Source: Caenispirillum bisanense
Lineage (GTDB): Bacteria > Pseudomonadota > Alphaproteobacteria > Rhodospirillales > Rhodospirillaceae
Assembly: GCF_900230255.1 (NCBI RefSeq)
Contig: NZ_OCNJ01000020.1
Coordinates: 1 to 37,120, forward strand
DNA length: 37,120 bases
Direction of reading: 5' to 3'
The notes under the pieces are model-generated. The model was not told the DNA's origin. It was given only the letters and a program-made list of their open reading frames with translations, and did no database searches. Positions 1 to 8,254 of this stretch are shown here, piece by piece; position 1 is the first letter of the stretch, and each line of letters starts with the position of its first letter. The position numbers were made by a program, and so were the translations under genes.

Positions 1-73
1 GCGCTGACCGCGAGGCCGATCCATCATCACCACCGTCGCGGTCCATCGTGTCACCTTCGATGTCGCGCGCTCC

Positions 74-715
74 TCACCGACGATGTCGCTCTACAACCGG
101 GAGGTCGCCATTCAATTCGAGGAAGTAACGCATAGCGACGCGGGCTTCGTCCTGCGTCCGCTGTGCGGGGTGTTTGTCATTCACCCAAAGCTGGAACATA
201 TCTTCCAGCCGATCCCGGACAAGAGGCTCTAGCGGCTTCCGCTTGGATGGCTTGGTGACTTCCTCGTGGATCGCGTCAATGCGCCGCTGCTCGTCCTCAA
301 GGCCCTTCCACACGGCTGCAAGCACAGGCTCGACCGACACGCCAGGTAGGGGCGCCAAGCGGGCTGAAGCGTCTTCATACCGGGCTAGGAGGTGCTGCTT
401 GTGGAAGCGGGATACCCACGCGAGGGCTTCGGTATCCCATCCATCAGGGGGGCTGCTGTAGCCCAGTTCATCCAACTCCGCCGCAATCTCGCTGAGGCGG
501 CGTTTGCGGTGCTCTGCAGCGCGAGCCGCTTGGATCTCAGCGTCGGTCCTATCGAGGAGCTTTCGGACCTTCTGCTCAGCCTCTTTGCGGTTGCCGGTTT
601 CCAGGCTGTTCCGCCACTGCGTTTTCCCGATCACCGCCTGAACGTCACCAGGCACCGCCCGAACGAAATGGTAGGTGCCGGCGCGGTTGACTGTGTAGCG
701 AGGATTCTTACCCAT
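74..715 (-). pseudogene. Truncated tyrosine recombinase (phage-type integrase), N-terminal part only
   Basis: The 213-residue product begins with a stretch typical of the N-terminal domain of phage and island integrases (about residues 5-50: a Tyr-x-Phe/Arg-rich strand, then VPGDVQAVIGK and SLETGNRKEAE). A helical region follows, then the start of the SAM-like core-binding domain (about 165-205, ending in LNGDLPVV). The frame stops at 74, before any catalytic domain with R-H-R-Y residues. Downstream, text resembling a continued core domain (DIVGE, then GARD) appears in other frames, which suggests a frameshift near base 75 rather than a natural end. Full integrases of this kind have roughly 350-450 residues. 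The gene starts 100 bases from the 3' end of a tRNA-Arg gene, a classic integration site. The family assignment is from motif resemblance; the catalytic part would lie beyond the window, if it survives at all. Confidence 0.6.
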
Positions 716-815
716 GACTCGCGCCCCTGAATTGCCAAAAACTTTACCAGCAGATTGCCGGGAAACCTAGGCTAGGCGCGGATCTCAGGAAAAATGCGGT
801 GCCGGGGAAGGGGTA

Positions 816-889
816 TGCGCCCTGCAGGATTCGAACCTGCGACCGTCCGCTTAGAAGGCGGATGCTCTATCCAGCTGAGCTAAGGGCGC
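816..889 (-). tRNA. tRNA-Arg (anticodon UCU)
   Basis: Read on the minus strand this folds as a full cloverleaf. The acceptor stem GCGCCCU pairs with AGGGCGC, the D arm is GCUC/GAGC, the anticodon stem UCCGC/GCGGA encloses the loop CUUCUAA, and the T arm is GCAGG-UUCGAAU-CCUGC. The discriminator is A. The loop gives anticodon UCU, which reads AGA/AGG arginine codons. No CCA is encoded: the sequence after the discriminator is TACCCC. CCA must be added enzymatically, or the 3' end was altered by integration of the neighbouring element. Confidence 0.96.
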
Positions 890-903
890 GCGGGCCGGGC
901 AGG

Positions 904-941
904 GGCGGCGTGGCCTGGTCCGGAACGGAGGCCGCGCCGCC
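904..941 (-). terminator. GC-rich hairpin between the complex I subunit gene and tRNA-Arg
   Basis: Arms 904-916 and 929-941 pair over 13 bp with one mismatch around a 12-base loop. No T-run follows on either strand, so a canonical intrinsic terminator is doubtful. It may be a processing or 3'-end protective structure between the two genes. Confidence 0.3.
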
Positions 942-950
942 GGGCCGGGA

Positions 951-1277
951 TCAGACGTTGTGCTTGACCTTGTAGGGCTCCGACACCTTGCTGTAGGCGA
1001 AGTTGTCGGCATAGGACTTGGGCTTCACGCGGCGCTCCTTGGGCTCGTCGACGCGGTAGTCGTAGCCCTGCTGCTTGGCGTAGGCGATCGCCTCTTCCTT
1101 GCTGGCGAACCACAGCTTCACCTGCTGGCGGGTGTCGCGGCTGCTGGTCCAGCCCATCAGCGGGTCGATGCTGCGCGCGGCCTGCGGCTCGAACTCGAGC
1201 AGCCAGCGGCGGCTGTTGCCGGTACCGGACTGCATGGCCGTCTTGGCCGGCCGGTGGATGCGCACGGAGATCGCCAT
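951..1277 (-). CDS. NADH dehydrogenase (complex I) accessory subunit, NDUFS4/18-kDa family
   Basis: The 108-residue protein matches the small ETC complex I subunit family found in alphaproteobacteria and mitochondria (NDUFS4). The signature runs from RIHRPAKTAMQSG (about residues 6-18) through RRWLLEFEP, a DPLMGWTSSRDTRQQV block (about 39-54) and the FASKEEAIAYAKQQGY segment. It should sit at the matrix-arm (cytoplasmic) side of the proton-pumping NADH:ubiquinone oxidoreductase, near the N module, aiding assembly and stability. A ribosome binding site (AGGGACAGGAC) directly precedes the ATG. The gene lies between two tRNA genes on the same strand and could be co-transcribed from the tRNA-Pro promoter. 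Length is normal for bacterial members, which lack the mitochondrial presequence. Confidence 0.9.
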   Translation of the reverse strand: MAISVRIHRPAKTAMQSGTGNSRRWLLEFEPQAARSIDPLMGWTSSRDTRQQVKLWFASKEEAIAYAKQQGYDYRVDEPKERRVKPKSYADNFAYSKVSEPYKVKHNV

Positions 1278-1303
1278 GTCCTGTCCCTCGTGGTCTTCGT
1301 CGG

Positions 1304-1380
1304 TGGTCGGGGCGAGAGGATTCGAACCTCCGGCATCCAGCTCCCAAAGCTGGCGCTCTACCAGGCTGAGCTACGCCCCG
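1304..1380 (-). tRNA. tRNA-Pro (anticodon UGG)
   Basis: On the minus strand the acceptor stem CGGGGCG pairs with CGCCCCG. The anticodon stem CCAGC/GCUGG encloses the loop UUUGGGA (anticodon UGG), and the T arm is GGAGG-UUCGAAU-CCUCU. Discriminator A is followed by an encoded CCA (bases 1306-1304), unlike the neighbouring tRNA-Arg. Confidence 0.96.
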
Positions 1381-1391
1381 GTCGGGTGGGA

Positions 1392-1420
1392 AACCTATGG
1401 GCTCGCGGGCGGTTTGGCAA
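1392..1420 (-). promoter_or_regulatory. Candidate sigma-70 promoter for tRNA-Pro and the downstream genes
   Basis: On the minus strand TTGCCA (1420-1415) and TAGGTT (1397-1392) are separated by exactly 17 bases. Transcription would start about 5 bases before the mature tRNA 5' end at 1380. Confidence 0.5.
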
Positions 1421-1488
1421 GCCCGCAAGCGCAGGCCGGACACTGCTCGCGACACGCCGAGACCATGTGCCGAAAGACACCAAGCGGA

Positions 1489-1517
1489 TTGCGACATTGG
1501 TCGCAGGACTGTAATAT
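1489..1517 (+). promoter_or_regulatory. Candidate sigma-70 promoter for the bacteriohemerythrin gene
   Basis: TTGCGA (1489-1494) and TAATAT (1512-1517) are spaced by 17 bases. The expected transcript start near 1524 lies downstream of the possible ATG at 1516, which favours the translation start at 1561. Confidence 0.5.
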
Positions 1518-1560
1518 GTCCTCCACCCCCGAAACACCCGATCGCGCGGAGCGAGGCGTC

Positions 1561-1986
1561 ATGCCGTTCATGGAGTGGCGGGACGAATACAGCGTGCATC
1601 ACGCCACGCTGGACTTCGACCACCAGATGCTCATCAACATCATCAACCAGCTGCACGACGCCATCGAGACGCGCCAGGACACGGCCGTCATCGGCATGGT
1701 CATCGGCAGCCTGAAGCGCTACGTCGAAACGCACTTCGCCCGCGAAGAAACGGTGATGCGGGAATGCCGCTTCCCCGGCTTCAAGGCCCACGCCCGCAAG
1801 CACCGCGAGATCGAGGCGACGGTCAGCGACATCCTGACCCTGTTCCAGCGCTCGCCGCAGGAGGTGGACAGCCAGGAGGTGCTGCGCTTCCTGAAGACCT
1901 GGTTGGTGAACCACATCCTGAAGAGCGACATGAAATACGCGCCCTTCGTGGCGCACGAGGGCAGGCTGCCCGAGATCGTGGACTAA
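1561..1986 (+). CDS. Bacteriohemerythrin (O2-binding non-haem diiron protein)
   Basis: The 141-residue four-helix protein opens with MPFMEWRDEYSV, the usual start of the family. It carries the full diiron ligand set: H21 (DFDH), H58 and E62 (HFAREE), H77 and H81 (HARKH), and H118 and D123 (HILKSD). Such single-domain cytoplasmic proteins bind O2 reversibly and are thought to buffer, deliver or sense oxygen. The start at 1561 is chosen because GGAG lies 9 bases upstream and because a promoter -10 box overlaps the alternative in-frame ATG at 1516, which would add 15 residues. The gene stands alone, with its own promoter and terminator. Confidence 0.92.
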   Translation: MPFMEWRDEYSVHHATLDFDHQMLINIINQLHDAIETRQDTAVIGMVIGSLKRYVETHFAREETVMRECRFPGFKAHARKHREIEATVSDILTLFQRSPQEVDSQEVLRFLKTWLVNHILKSDMKYAPFVAHEGRLPEIVD

Positions 1987-2037
1987 TAGCCGAGCAGGGC
2001 ATGCGGAAATAACCGCGCCCATGGCCCCCTCAAAAAG

Positions 2038-2069
2038 AGACCGCTCCGAGGACATCGGGGCGGTCTTTT
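2038..2069. terminator. Bidirectional intrinsic terminator
   Basis: AGACCGC plus TCCGA (2038-2049) pairs with TCGGG plus GCGGTCT (2055-2066) around a short loop. TTTT follows on the plus strand and a T-rich tract (the complement of AAAAAGAGA) on the minus strand. It ends the hemerythrin transcript and can stop the convergent metC-hisI-cobW transcript. Confidence 0.8.
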
Positions 2070-2227
2070 AGGTTAAAAGAGGGGACTGATCATGTCGCAT
2101 TCTCAGCCAAGACCCACGGTGCCACTCTGGCATTGTCCTGTCAATCGGGAATTGCCGGATCGGGCCGTTCTTTGAGATAAAATTACCTCTCCGTGAAGTG
2201 TGGAATAGCTGCGGTGCAGCAGGCGGA

Positions 2228-3321
<1,094 letters not shown>

Positions 3322-3325
<4 letters not shown>

Positions 3326-3768
3326 CGGCCGTACAGGTCCTCCTGCGACACCTCGGGCTCGGCGATGGACGCGAGGGCGCCGTCGCGCAGGGCGTGGAAG
3401 AAGCAGTTGCGCCGCCCCGTGTGGCAGGCGACTCCCAGCTGGTCCACCAGCACGAGCAGCGTGTCGCCGTCGCAGTCGATGCGCAGGTCCACCAGATGCT
3501 GCTGCTGCCCGGAGGTCTCGCCCTTGCGCCACAGTTTGTTGCGCGAGCGGGAGAAGTAGCACACCCGGCCGGTGGTCAGCGTCTCGGCCACGGCCTCGCG
3601 GTTCATCCAGGCCATCATCAGCACCTCGCCGCTGTCGTGCTGCTGCGCGATGGCGGCGACGAGACCGTCGGCGTTGAAGCGGATGGCGGCGAGCGCGGCC
3701 TCGATTTCGGCGGGCGCGGCGGGCGTACGGGTGAGGGCGGCGGTGTCGGTGGTCATGGTCTCTGTCAT
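3322..3768 (-). CDS. hisI: Phosphoribosyl-AMP cyclohydrolase
   Basis: The 148-residue protein carries out the third step of histidine synthesis, opening the adenine ring of PR-AMP. The core motifs are complete: D98, D100 and D102 (DCDGD) for Mg2+, and C99, C115 and C122 (ACHTGRRNC) for Zn2+. WMNREA and a CYFSRSRNKLWRKGETSG stretch match the family. The N-terminal 20 residues are a low-complexity extension, and an internal ATG at 3756 is a possible later start. There is no fused HisE domain and no other his gene nearby. It sits between metC (5-base gap) and the metal-chaperone GTPase gene (4-base overlap). Confidence 0.95.
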
Positions 3769-3773
3769 ATGGG

Positions 3774-4946
3774 TCAGGCGGCGGCGGCGCGGAAGGCGGC
3801 GAAGCCGCGCTCGAGGTCGGCCTTCAGGTCGTCCACGTCCTCCAGGCCGATGTGCAGGCGGATGGTCGGGCCGGCGGCGCTCCAGGGGGTGGCGGTGCGC
3901 TGGATGGAGCCGCTGGTCGGGATGGCGAGGCTCTCGAAGCCGCCCCACGAGTAGCCGAGGCCGAACAGCTCCAGGGCATCCAGCATGGCTTCCATGGCCG
4001 CGACGGGGGCCGGGCGCAGCTCCACCCCCATGAGGCCGGAACAGCCGAGGAAGTCGCGCTTCCAGACGGCATGGCCGGGATCCTCGGGCAGGGCGGGGAA
4101 CATGACGCGGGCGACGTCGGTGTGGTTCTGCAGCCAGCGGGCGATGTCGAGCGCGCTGTCCTGGTGGCGGGCGAGGCGCACCGACAGGGTGCGCAGGCCG
4201 CGCAGGGCGAGGAAGGCGTCGTCGCCCGACAGGCTGTAGCCGAAGGTGCCGACGCAGGTCTTCACCCGCTCGAACAGCTCGGCCGTGCGGCAGACGATGA
4301 GGCCGAGCATGGCATCGGAATGGCCGACGATATACTTGGTGCCGGCGTGCAGCGACAGGTCGACGCCCTTCTCGAAGGAGCGGAACAGCAGCGGAGTCGC
4401 CCAGGTGTTGTCGTTCACCACCAGCGCGCCGGCGGCGTGGGCGGCCTCGGCAATGGCGGGGATGTCCTGCATCTCGAAGGTGAGCGAGCCCGGCGCCTCG
4501 GTGAACACCACGCGGGTGTTGGGGCGGATCAGGCGGGCGATGTCGCCGCCGATCAGCGGGTCGTAGTATTCGACCTCGACGCCGAAGCGCGTCAGCACCG
4601 TGTCGCAGAAGCGGCGGGTGGGGAAATAGGCGCTGTCGGTCACCAGCAGGTGGTCGCCCGCCGACAGCAGCGCGGTGAGCGCCCCCGCGATGGCGGCGAG
4701 GCCCGAGGAGGTGGCGATGGCGCGGGCGCCGCCTTCCAGCTCGGCGACGGCCGCTTCCAGGTCCATGGTGATGGGCGTGCCGGTGCGGCCGTAGCTGACG
4801 GCGTCGAACTTGGCCTTGTTGCGGGCCTTCAGGTCGGCGACGCTGTCGGACAGGATGGTGGAGCAGCGATAGACGGGGGTGCTGACCGCGCCGTCGAACC
4901 GTTCGGGATGGCGTCCGGCGTGGACGATGCGGGTATCGGGCTTCAT
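3774..4946 (-). CDS. metC: Cystathionine beta-lyase (PLP enzyme)
   Basis: The 390-residue protein belongs to the Cys/Met-metabolism PLP family (fold type I). Visible are the SYGRTGTP substrate loop (51-58), D179 in VVNDN, and the PLP lysine K204 in HAGTKYIVGHSD. The C-terminal SWGGFESLAIP segment is typical of cystathionine beta-lyases, which convert cystathionine to homocysteine, pyruvate and ammonia. Start ATG 4946 begins MKPDTRIVHAGRHP, the usual N-terminus; longer upstream reading lacks family similarity. It is the first gene of the metC-hisI-cobW unit. Cystathionine gamma-synthase is the main alternative, but the SWGG motif favours beta-lyase. Confidence 0.9.
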   Translation of the reverse strand: MKPDTRIVHAGRHPERFDGAVSTPVYRCSTILSDSVADLKARNKAKFDAVSYGRTGTPITMDLEAAVAELEGGARAIATSSGLAAIAGALTALLSAGDHLLVTDSAYFPTRRFCDTVLTRFGVEVEYYDPLIGGDIARLIRPNTRVVFTEAPGSLTFEMQDIPAIAEAAHAAGALVVNDNTWATPLLFRSFEKGVDLSLHAGTKYIVGHSDAMLGLIVCRTAELFERVKTCVGTFGYSLSGDDAFLALRGLRTLSVRLARHQDSALDIARWLQNHTDVARVMFPALPEDPGHAVWKRDFLGCSGLMGVELRPAPVAAMEAMLDALELFGLGYSWGGFESLAIPTSGSIQRTATPWSAAGPTIRLHIGLEDVDDLKADLERGFAAFRAAAA

Positions 4947-5317
4947 GGTGGGCCGTCTCTGTTCCTGGTCGTGGGCCGTGCGGGTGCCGGGCCGGCAGCC
5001 TGCGATATTGACGGCTGTGCCGTTCTCTTTCCACCCCCGATACACAGGACCTTCGTCGTAACGGCGGATAAAGAGACTTGTGTGCGGTGCAAAAAGGGCG
5101 CAAATTAACTGCAACAGGTGCCCCGCAACCCGCCTCGACACGGCGCGTTTCTTGGCTGTGCAAGCGACGGGACGCTTTTCGGCGACGGCACTGGCGGAGG
5201 GTGATCCTCCACCGTATATTGCAGTGCAACAGAAATGGATGGCGGCGGCTCGAACCGCCGCTCGGAGGGAATCAGTCCGGCGTAACCGCTAGGCTGAACC
5301 TGTAGGAGAGACTTCGA
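4947..5317. promoter_or_regulatory. Divergent control region between metC and a small gene
   Basis: No gene is supported here. On the plus side are GGAGG-gtgat-CCTCC (5196-5210), TATATT (5215-5220), and the perfect inverted repeat TTGCA-g-TGCAA (5219-5229). The last overlaps the -10-like sequence and resembles a repressor site. A GGCGGCGG/CCGCCGC hairpin follows at about 5241-5262. I found no SAM riboswitch signature on the metC side. Binding proteins are unknown. Confidence 0.4.
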
Positions 5318-5593
5318 ATGCCCGGCACCCCCACCGCCCATCACGCCCTGAATCTGTTCTCGCTGACCATGGAAAGCCGTCACGGTTGTGACTGGAAGGA
5401 CAAGGTCGCGCCCCACACGGTCGCCCTGCTGGCCGACGAGATCGTGCTCGGCTTCGGCGCCGAGCCCCTGACGCCGACCTCCACCCAGAGCGGCGGGTCC
5501 GTCCCGACCGTCTGGCGCTTCCCCGACGGCTCCACCTGCCGCACCGGGTTCTTCGGCCTGAAGATGGAAGAGGCGCTGCGCAAGACCGCCTGA
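5318..5593 (+). CDS. Hypothetical small protein (91 aa)
   Basis: I do not recognise a family. The ORF is supported by an AGGAGAG ribosome binding site about 9 bases before the ATG, by local codon use like the neighbouring genes, and by a strong intrinsic terminator 38 bases after the stop. The product is soluble, without a signal peptide or membrane segment. Two cysteines occur, in RHGCDW (about 25) and STCRTG (about 74), and the last 30 residues (FPDGSTCRTGFFGLKMEEALRK) look the most structured. It is divergent from metC and probably monocistronic. Function unknown. Confidence 0.7.
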   Translation: MPGTPTAHHALNLFSLTMESRHGCDWKDKVAPHTVALLADEIVLGFGAEPLTPTSTQSGGSVPTVWRFPDGSTCRTGFFGLKMEEALRKTA

Positions 5594-5631
5594 CCCGGCG
5601 TTCCTCGCGACCGACCGGGCAGAACGACGAA

Positions 5632-5666
5632 GGCCGCCGCCGGATGGGATCCGGCGGCGGCCTTTT
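5632..5666 (+). terminator. Strong intrinsic terminator
   Basis: A 13-bp perfect stem (5632-5644 with 5650-5662) with a 5-base loop is followed by TTTT. It ends the transcript of the small gene upstream. Confidence 0.85.
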
Positions 5667-5704
5667 CGTTCGGGGAGGGGCCAGGGGCGGCAGCCGCCTG
5701 GGAC

Positions 5705-5796
5705 GCCGTGGATGCGCGGATCAGGTCCGCGCATGACAAGTGGTTGATTTTACACTAAAAATTGTCATGGCCGGGCTTGACCCGGCCATCCACGGC
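5705..5796. repeat. Two opposed copies of a palindromic intergenic repeat
   Basis: The right copy (5762-5796) reads TTGTCATG, then GGCCGGG-cttga-CCCGGCC-type arms, then ATCCACGGC. The left copy (5705-5740) is the same unit inverted, with arms GCGCGGA/TCCGCGC. The flanks match while the stem arms differ yet still pair. The copies are 21 bases apart in an AT-rich spacer. They resemble short repeats common in alphaproteobacterial intergenic DNA (recalled, not searched). Confidence 0.75.
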
Positions 5797-5859
5797 TCCC
5801 CCGTCGCTTGCCGCCCTGCCGCTCCCCCGAAACGTCCGCCGCCACCCCGCCCGGGCGCC

Positions 5860-6312
5860 TCAACCGCCGCCGGGCGACGGCGCCACACGCCGCGACATCA
5901 CCGTCACCGGATCGCGGTCGTAGCCGAGGCTGCGGTAGAAGTCCTGCACGGCCGCGTTAGTGTCGCGCACCATGAGCATCACCTTCCACACCCCTTGCGC
6001 CGCCAGCCACTGCTCGCCGGCCTCCACCATGCGGCGGCCGAGGCCGGTGCGGCGGTGGTCGGGGTGGACGGCGACGTAGTAGAGCCAGCCGCGGTGCCCG
6101 TCGTGGCCGCACAGAACCGAGCCGACGACGCGACCGTTGTCGGTCACGGCCACCAGCACCTCCGACGACGGGTTGGCGCGGGCGAAGGGGATGTCCCACG
6201 CCGGCGGGTTCCACGGGCGGGTGAGGCCGCAGGCGTCCCACAGGGCGGCCACGGCGTCCTGCTCGGCGTCGTCCATGGGGCGGATGGCGACGCCGAGCGC
6301 CGCCGTCGTCAC
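5860..6312 (-). CDS. GNAT family N-acetyltransferase
   Basis: The 150-residue protein has the GNAT core. Motif A appears as WLYYVAVHPDHRRTGLGRRMV (about 76-95), whose RRTGLG binds acetyl-CoA pyrophosphate. Downstream, NAAVQDFYRSLGY is the usual motif B ending. The layout resembles the YpeA-like subgroup; the substrate is unknown. The GTG start overlaps the sseA stop (GTGA, 6309-6312), which indicates translational coupling in the cysK-sseA-GNAT unit. An ATG 12 codons downstream (RPMDD) is an alternative start. Confidence 0.85.
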   Translation of the reverse strand: MTTAALGVAIRPMDDAEQDAVAALWDACGLTRPWNPPAWDIPFARANPSSEVLVAVTDNGRVVGSVLCGHDGHRGWLYYVAVHPDHRRTGLGRRMVEAGEQWLAAQGVWKVMLMVRDTNAAVQDFYRSLGYDRDPVTVMSRRVAPSPGGG

Positions 6313-7175
6313 GCGCCGCGCTCCACCGGCGTGTCGTCGCGGTTGCCCCATTCGGCCCACGAGCCGTCGTAGACCGCCACGTCCGTCTTGCCCACCTCGT
6401 GCGCCGCCAGGGCGAGCGTGCAGGCGGTGACGCCGGAGCCGCAACTGGCGGTCACCGGGCGCGCCAGGTCGATGCCGGCCGCTGCCATGCGGGCCGCGAG
6501 GGCGTCCGGCTTCAGCATCTCGCCGGTGGCGGGGTCGTAAAGCTCCGCCCACGGCAGGTTCTTAGCGCCCGGCATGTGGCCGACCTTGGCCGCCGGGCGC
6601 GGTTCCTGCGCCTCGCCGGTGAAGCGGGCGGCGGCGCGCACGTCGACGATCTGCTCGCGTCCCGTCTCCAGGTTGGCCAGCACGTCCTCCACCGAGCGCA
6701 GCAGGGTGCGGTTCATGCGGGCGGTGAAGTGGCGCGGCGTCGGCACCGGCGGGATGTCCTCGGTCGGCCGGCCCTCGCGCTGCCACTTGGGCAGGCCGCC
6801 GTCGAGCACGAAGACGCTGCGGGCACCGAAGACGCGGAACATCCACCACACCCGCGCCGCCGCCATGCCGCCGCCGTTGGCGTCGTAGACGACGATGGTG
6901 TTGCCGTCGCCGAGCCCGAGCTTGCGCACCTTTGCAGAGAACTTCTCCGGCGGCGGCAGCATGTGCGGCAGGTCGGTGGAATGGTCGGAGACGTCGTCGA
7001 TGTCGAAGAACACCGCGCCGGGGATGTGGCACTCGCGGTACTCGGCGGCGGCGTCACGCTCGCTGCCGGGCAGGAATGTGGTGGCGTCGACCACGCGCAC
7101 GTCGGGCGCGCTCAGGTGATCGGCGAGCCACTGCGTGCTGACCAGAGCCGACGGCTTGGCGGTGTCCTTCGTCAT
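6309..7175 (-). CDS. sseA: 3-mercaptopyruvate sulfurtransferase (two-rhodanese-domain protein)
   Basis: The 288-residue protein has two rhodanese domains (about 10-140 and 165-280). The active loop in the second is CGSGVTA with catalytic C245, the signature that separates mercaptopyruvate sulfurtransferases from thiosulfate-specific rhodaneses. It moves sulfur from 3-mercaptopyruvate to acceptors such as cyanide or thiols. It lies 36 bases downstream of cysK and overlaps the acetyltransferase gene, consistent with a role in cysteine/sulfane-sulfur handling. Confidence 0.93.
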   Translation of the reverse strand: MTKDTAKPSALVSTQWLADHLSAPDVRVVDATTFLPGSERDAAAEYRECHIPGAVFFDIDDVSDHSTDLPHMLPPPEKFSAKVRKLGLGDGNTIVVYDANGGGMAAARVWWMFRVFGARSVFVLDGGLPKWQREGRPTEDIPPVPTPRHFTARMNRTLLRSVEDVLANLETGREQIVDVRAAARFTGEAQEPRPAAKVGHMPGAKNLPWAELYDPATGEMLKPDALAARMAAAGIDLARPVTASCGSGVTACTLALAAHEVGKTDVAVYDGSWAEWGNRDDTPVERGA

Positions 7176-7211
7176 GTCTCCATCCCTGACGGTTATGCGT
7201 GGGCCGCCATG

Positions 7212-8195
7212 CTAGTCCATCCAGGGCGGCGTGGGCAGCCCCTTGGCGCGCAGGAACTCGGGATTGAACAGCTTGCTCTGGTAGCGCTGGCCGCCGTCGC
7301 ACAGGATGGTGACGACCACCGCGTCCTCCGGCAGCTCGCGGGCCACCCGCATGGCGGCGGCGACGTTGATGCCCGACGACCCGCCGAGCACCAGGCCCTC
7401 GTTCTTCACCAGGGAGAAGACGACTTCCAGGGCTTCCTCATCGGGAATCTGCACGGCGTCGTCCAGCGGCGCGTCCTCCAGGTTCCTGGTCACCCGGCCC
7501 TGGCCGATGCCTTCGGTGATGGAGGTGCCCTCGGCCTTCAGCTCGCCCAGCTTCTTCCACGAGAACAGCGCCGAGCCCATGGGGTCGGCGAGCACGATCC
7601 TGACGTCCGGGTTCTTCTCCTTCAGCGCCCGCGCGACGCCCGCGAGCGTCCCGCCGGTGCCGGTGGCGCAGGTGAAGGCGGTGACGCGGCCGTCCGTCTG
7701 GGTCCAGATCTCCTGCCCCGTGGTGGCATAGTGGCCGTCGCGGTTGGCGGTGTTGTCGAACTGGTTGGCCCAGAAGGCGCCCGTCTCCTCGGCGATGCGG
7801 CGCGAGACGTGGACGTAGTTGCCGGGGTCCTTGAACGGCACGGCGGGCACCAGGCGCAGGTCGACGCCGAGCAGGCGCAGCGTGTCCTTCTTCTCCTGGC
7901 TCTGGGTCTCGGGCATGACGATGATGGTCTTGTAGCCGAGCGCGTTGCCGACCACCGCAAGGCCGATGCCGGTATTGCCGGCGGTGCCTTCGACGATGGT
8001 GCCGCCGGGCTTCAGCACGCCGCGGGCCTCGGCGTCGCGGATGAGGGCGAGCGCGGCGCGGTCCTTGACACTGCCGCCGGGGTTCATGAACTCCGCCTTG
8101 CCGAGGATGGTGCGCCCGGTCACCCGCGAGGGCCATTCCAGCTTGACCAGCGGGGTATTGCCGACGCTGCCGACCAGCCCGTTTCTCACGTCCAT
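7212..8195 (-). CDS. cysK: Cysteine synthase family PLP enzyme
   Basis: The 327-residue fold-type II PLP protein has K44 in NPGGSVKDRAA, a TAGNTG phosphate/substrate loop, GTGTGGT-like glycine loop ATGTGGTLAG, and GGSSGIN near the C-terminus. It should make cysteine from O-acetylserine and sulfide. The substrate loop has Ala where classical CysK has Ser (TSGNTG), so it may be a subfamily with a different preference. ATG 8195 is chosen because AAGGA sits about 10 bases upstream; an in-frame TTG at 8204 would abut that site. Probable order of transcription: Nudix, cysK, sseA, GNAT. Confidence 0.88.
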   Translation of the reverse strand: MDVRNGLVGSVGNTPLVKLEWPSRVTGRTILGKAEFMNPGGSVKDRAALALIRDAEARGVLKPGGTIVEGTAGNTGIGLAVVGNALGYKTIIVMPETQSQEKKDTLRLLGVDLRLVPAVPFKDPGNYVHVSRRIAEETGAFWANQFDNTANRDGHYATTGQEIWTQTDGRVTAFTCATGTGGTLAGVARALKEKNPDVRIVLADPMGSALFSWKKLGELKAEGTSITEGIGQGRVTRNLEDAPLDDAVQIPDEEALEVVFSLVKNEGLVLGGSSGINVAAAMRVARELPEDAVVVTILCDGGQRYQSKLFNPEFLRAKGLPTPPWMD

Positions 8196-8254
8196 GGTGT
8201 ACAATTCCTTCTAAAAACACGTGAGCATGAGGGTATGGCGCGCCGGCCTGCCGA

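Noticed and set aside
1516-1560. ATG at 1516 as start of the bacteriohemerythrin
   Set aside because: It falls inside the likely -10 box, and the added 15 residues are not family-like.
2070-2227. Small RNA or sigma-54 promoter in the gap downstream of the CobW-type gene
   Set aside because: Only a short TGCCA-ctc-TGGCA dyad (2120-2132) is present. The spacing does not fit a sigma-54 promoter and no terminator pairs with it.
4947-5130. SAM riboswitch or zinc-uptake regulator site before metC
   Set aside because: I could not draw SAM-I or SAM-II pairing or a Zur-like palindrome there.
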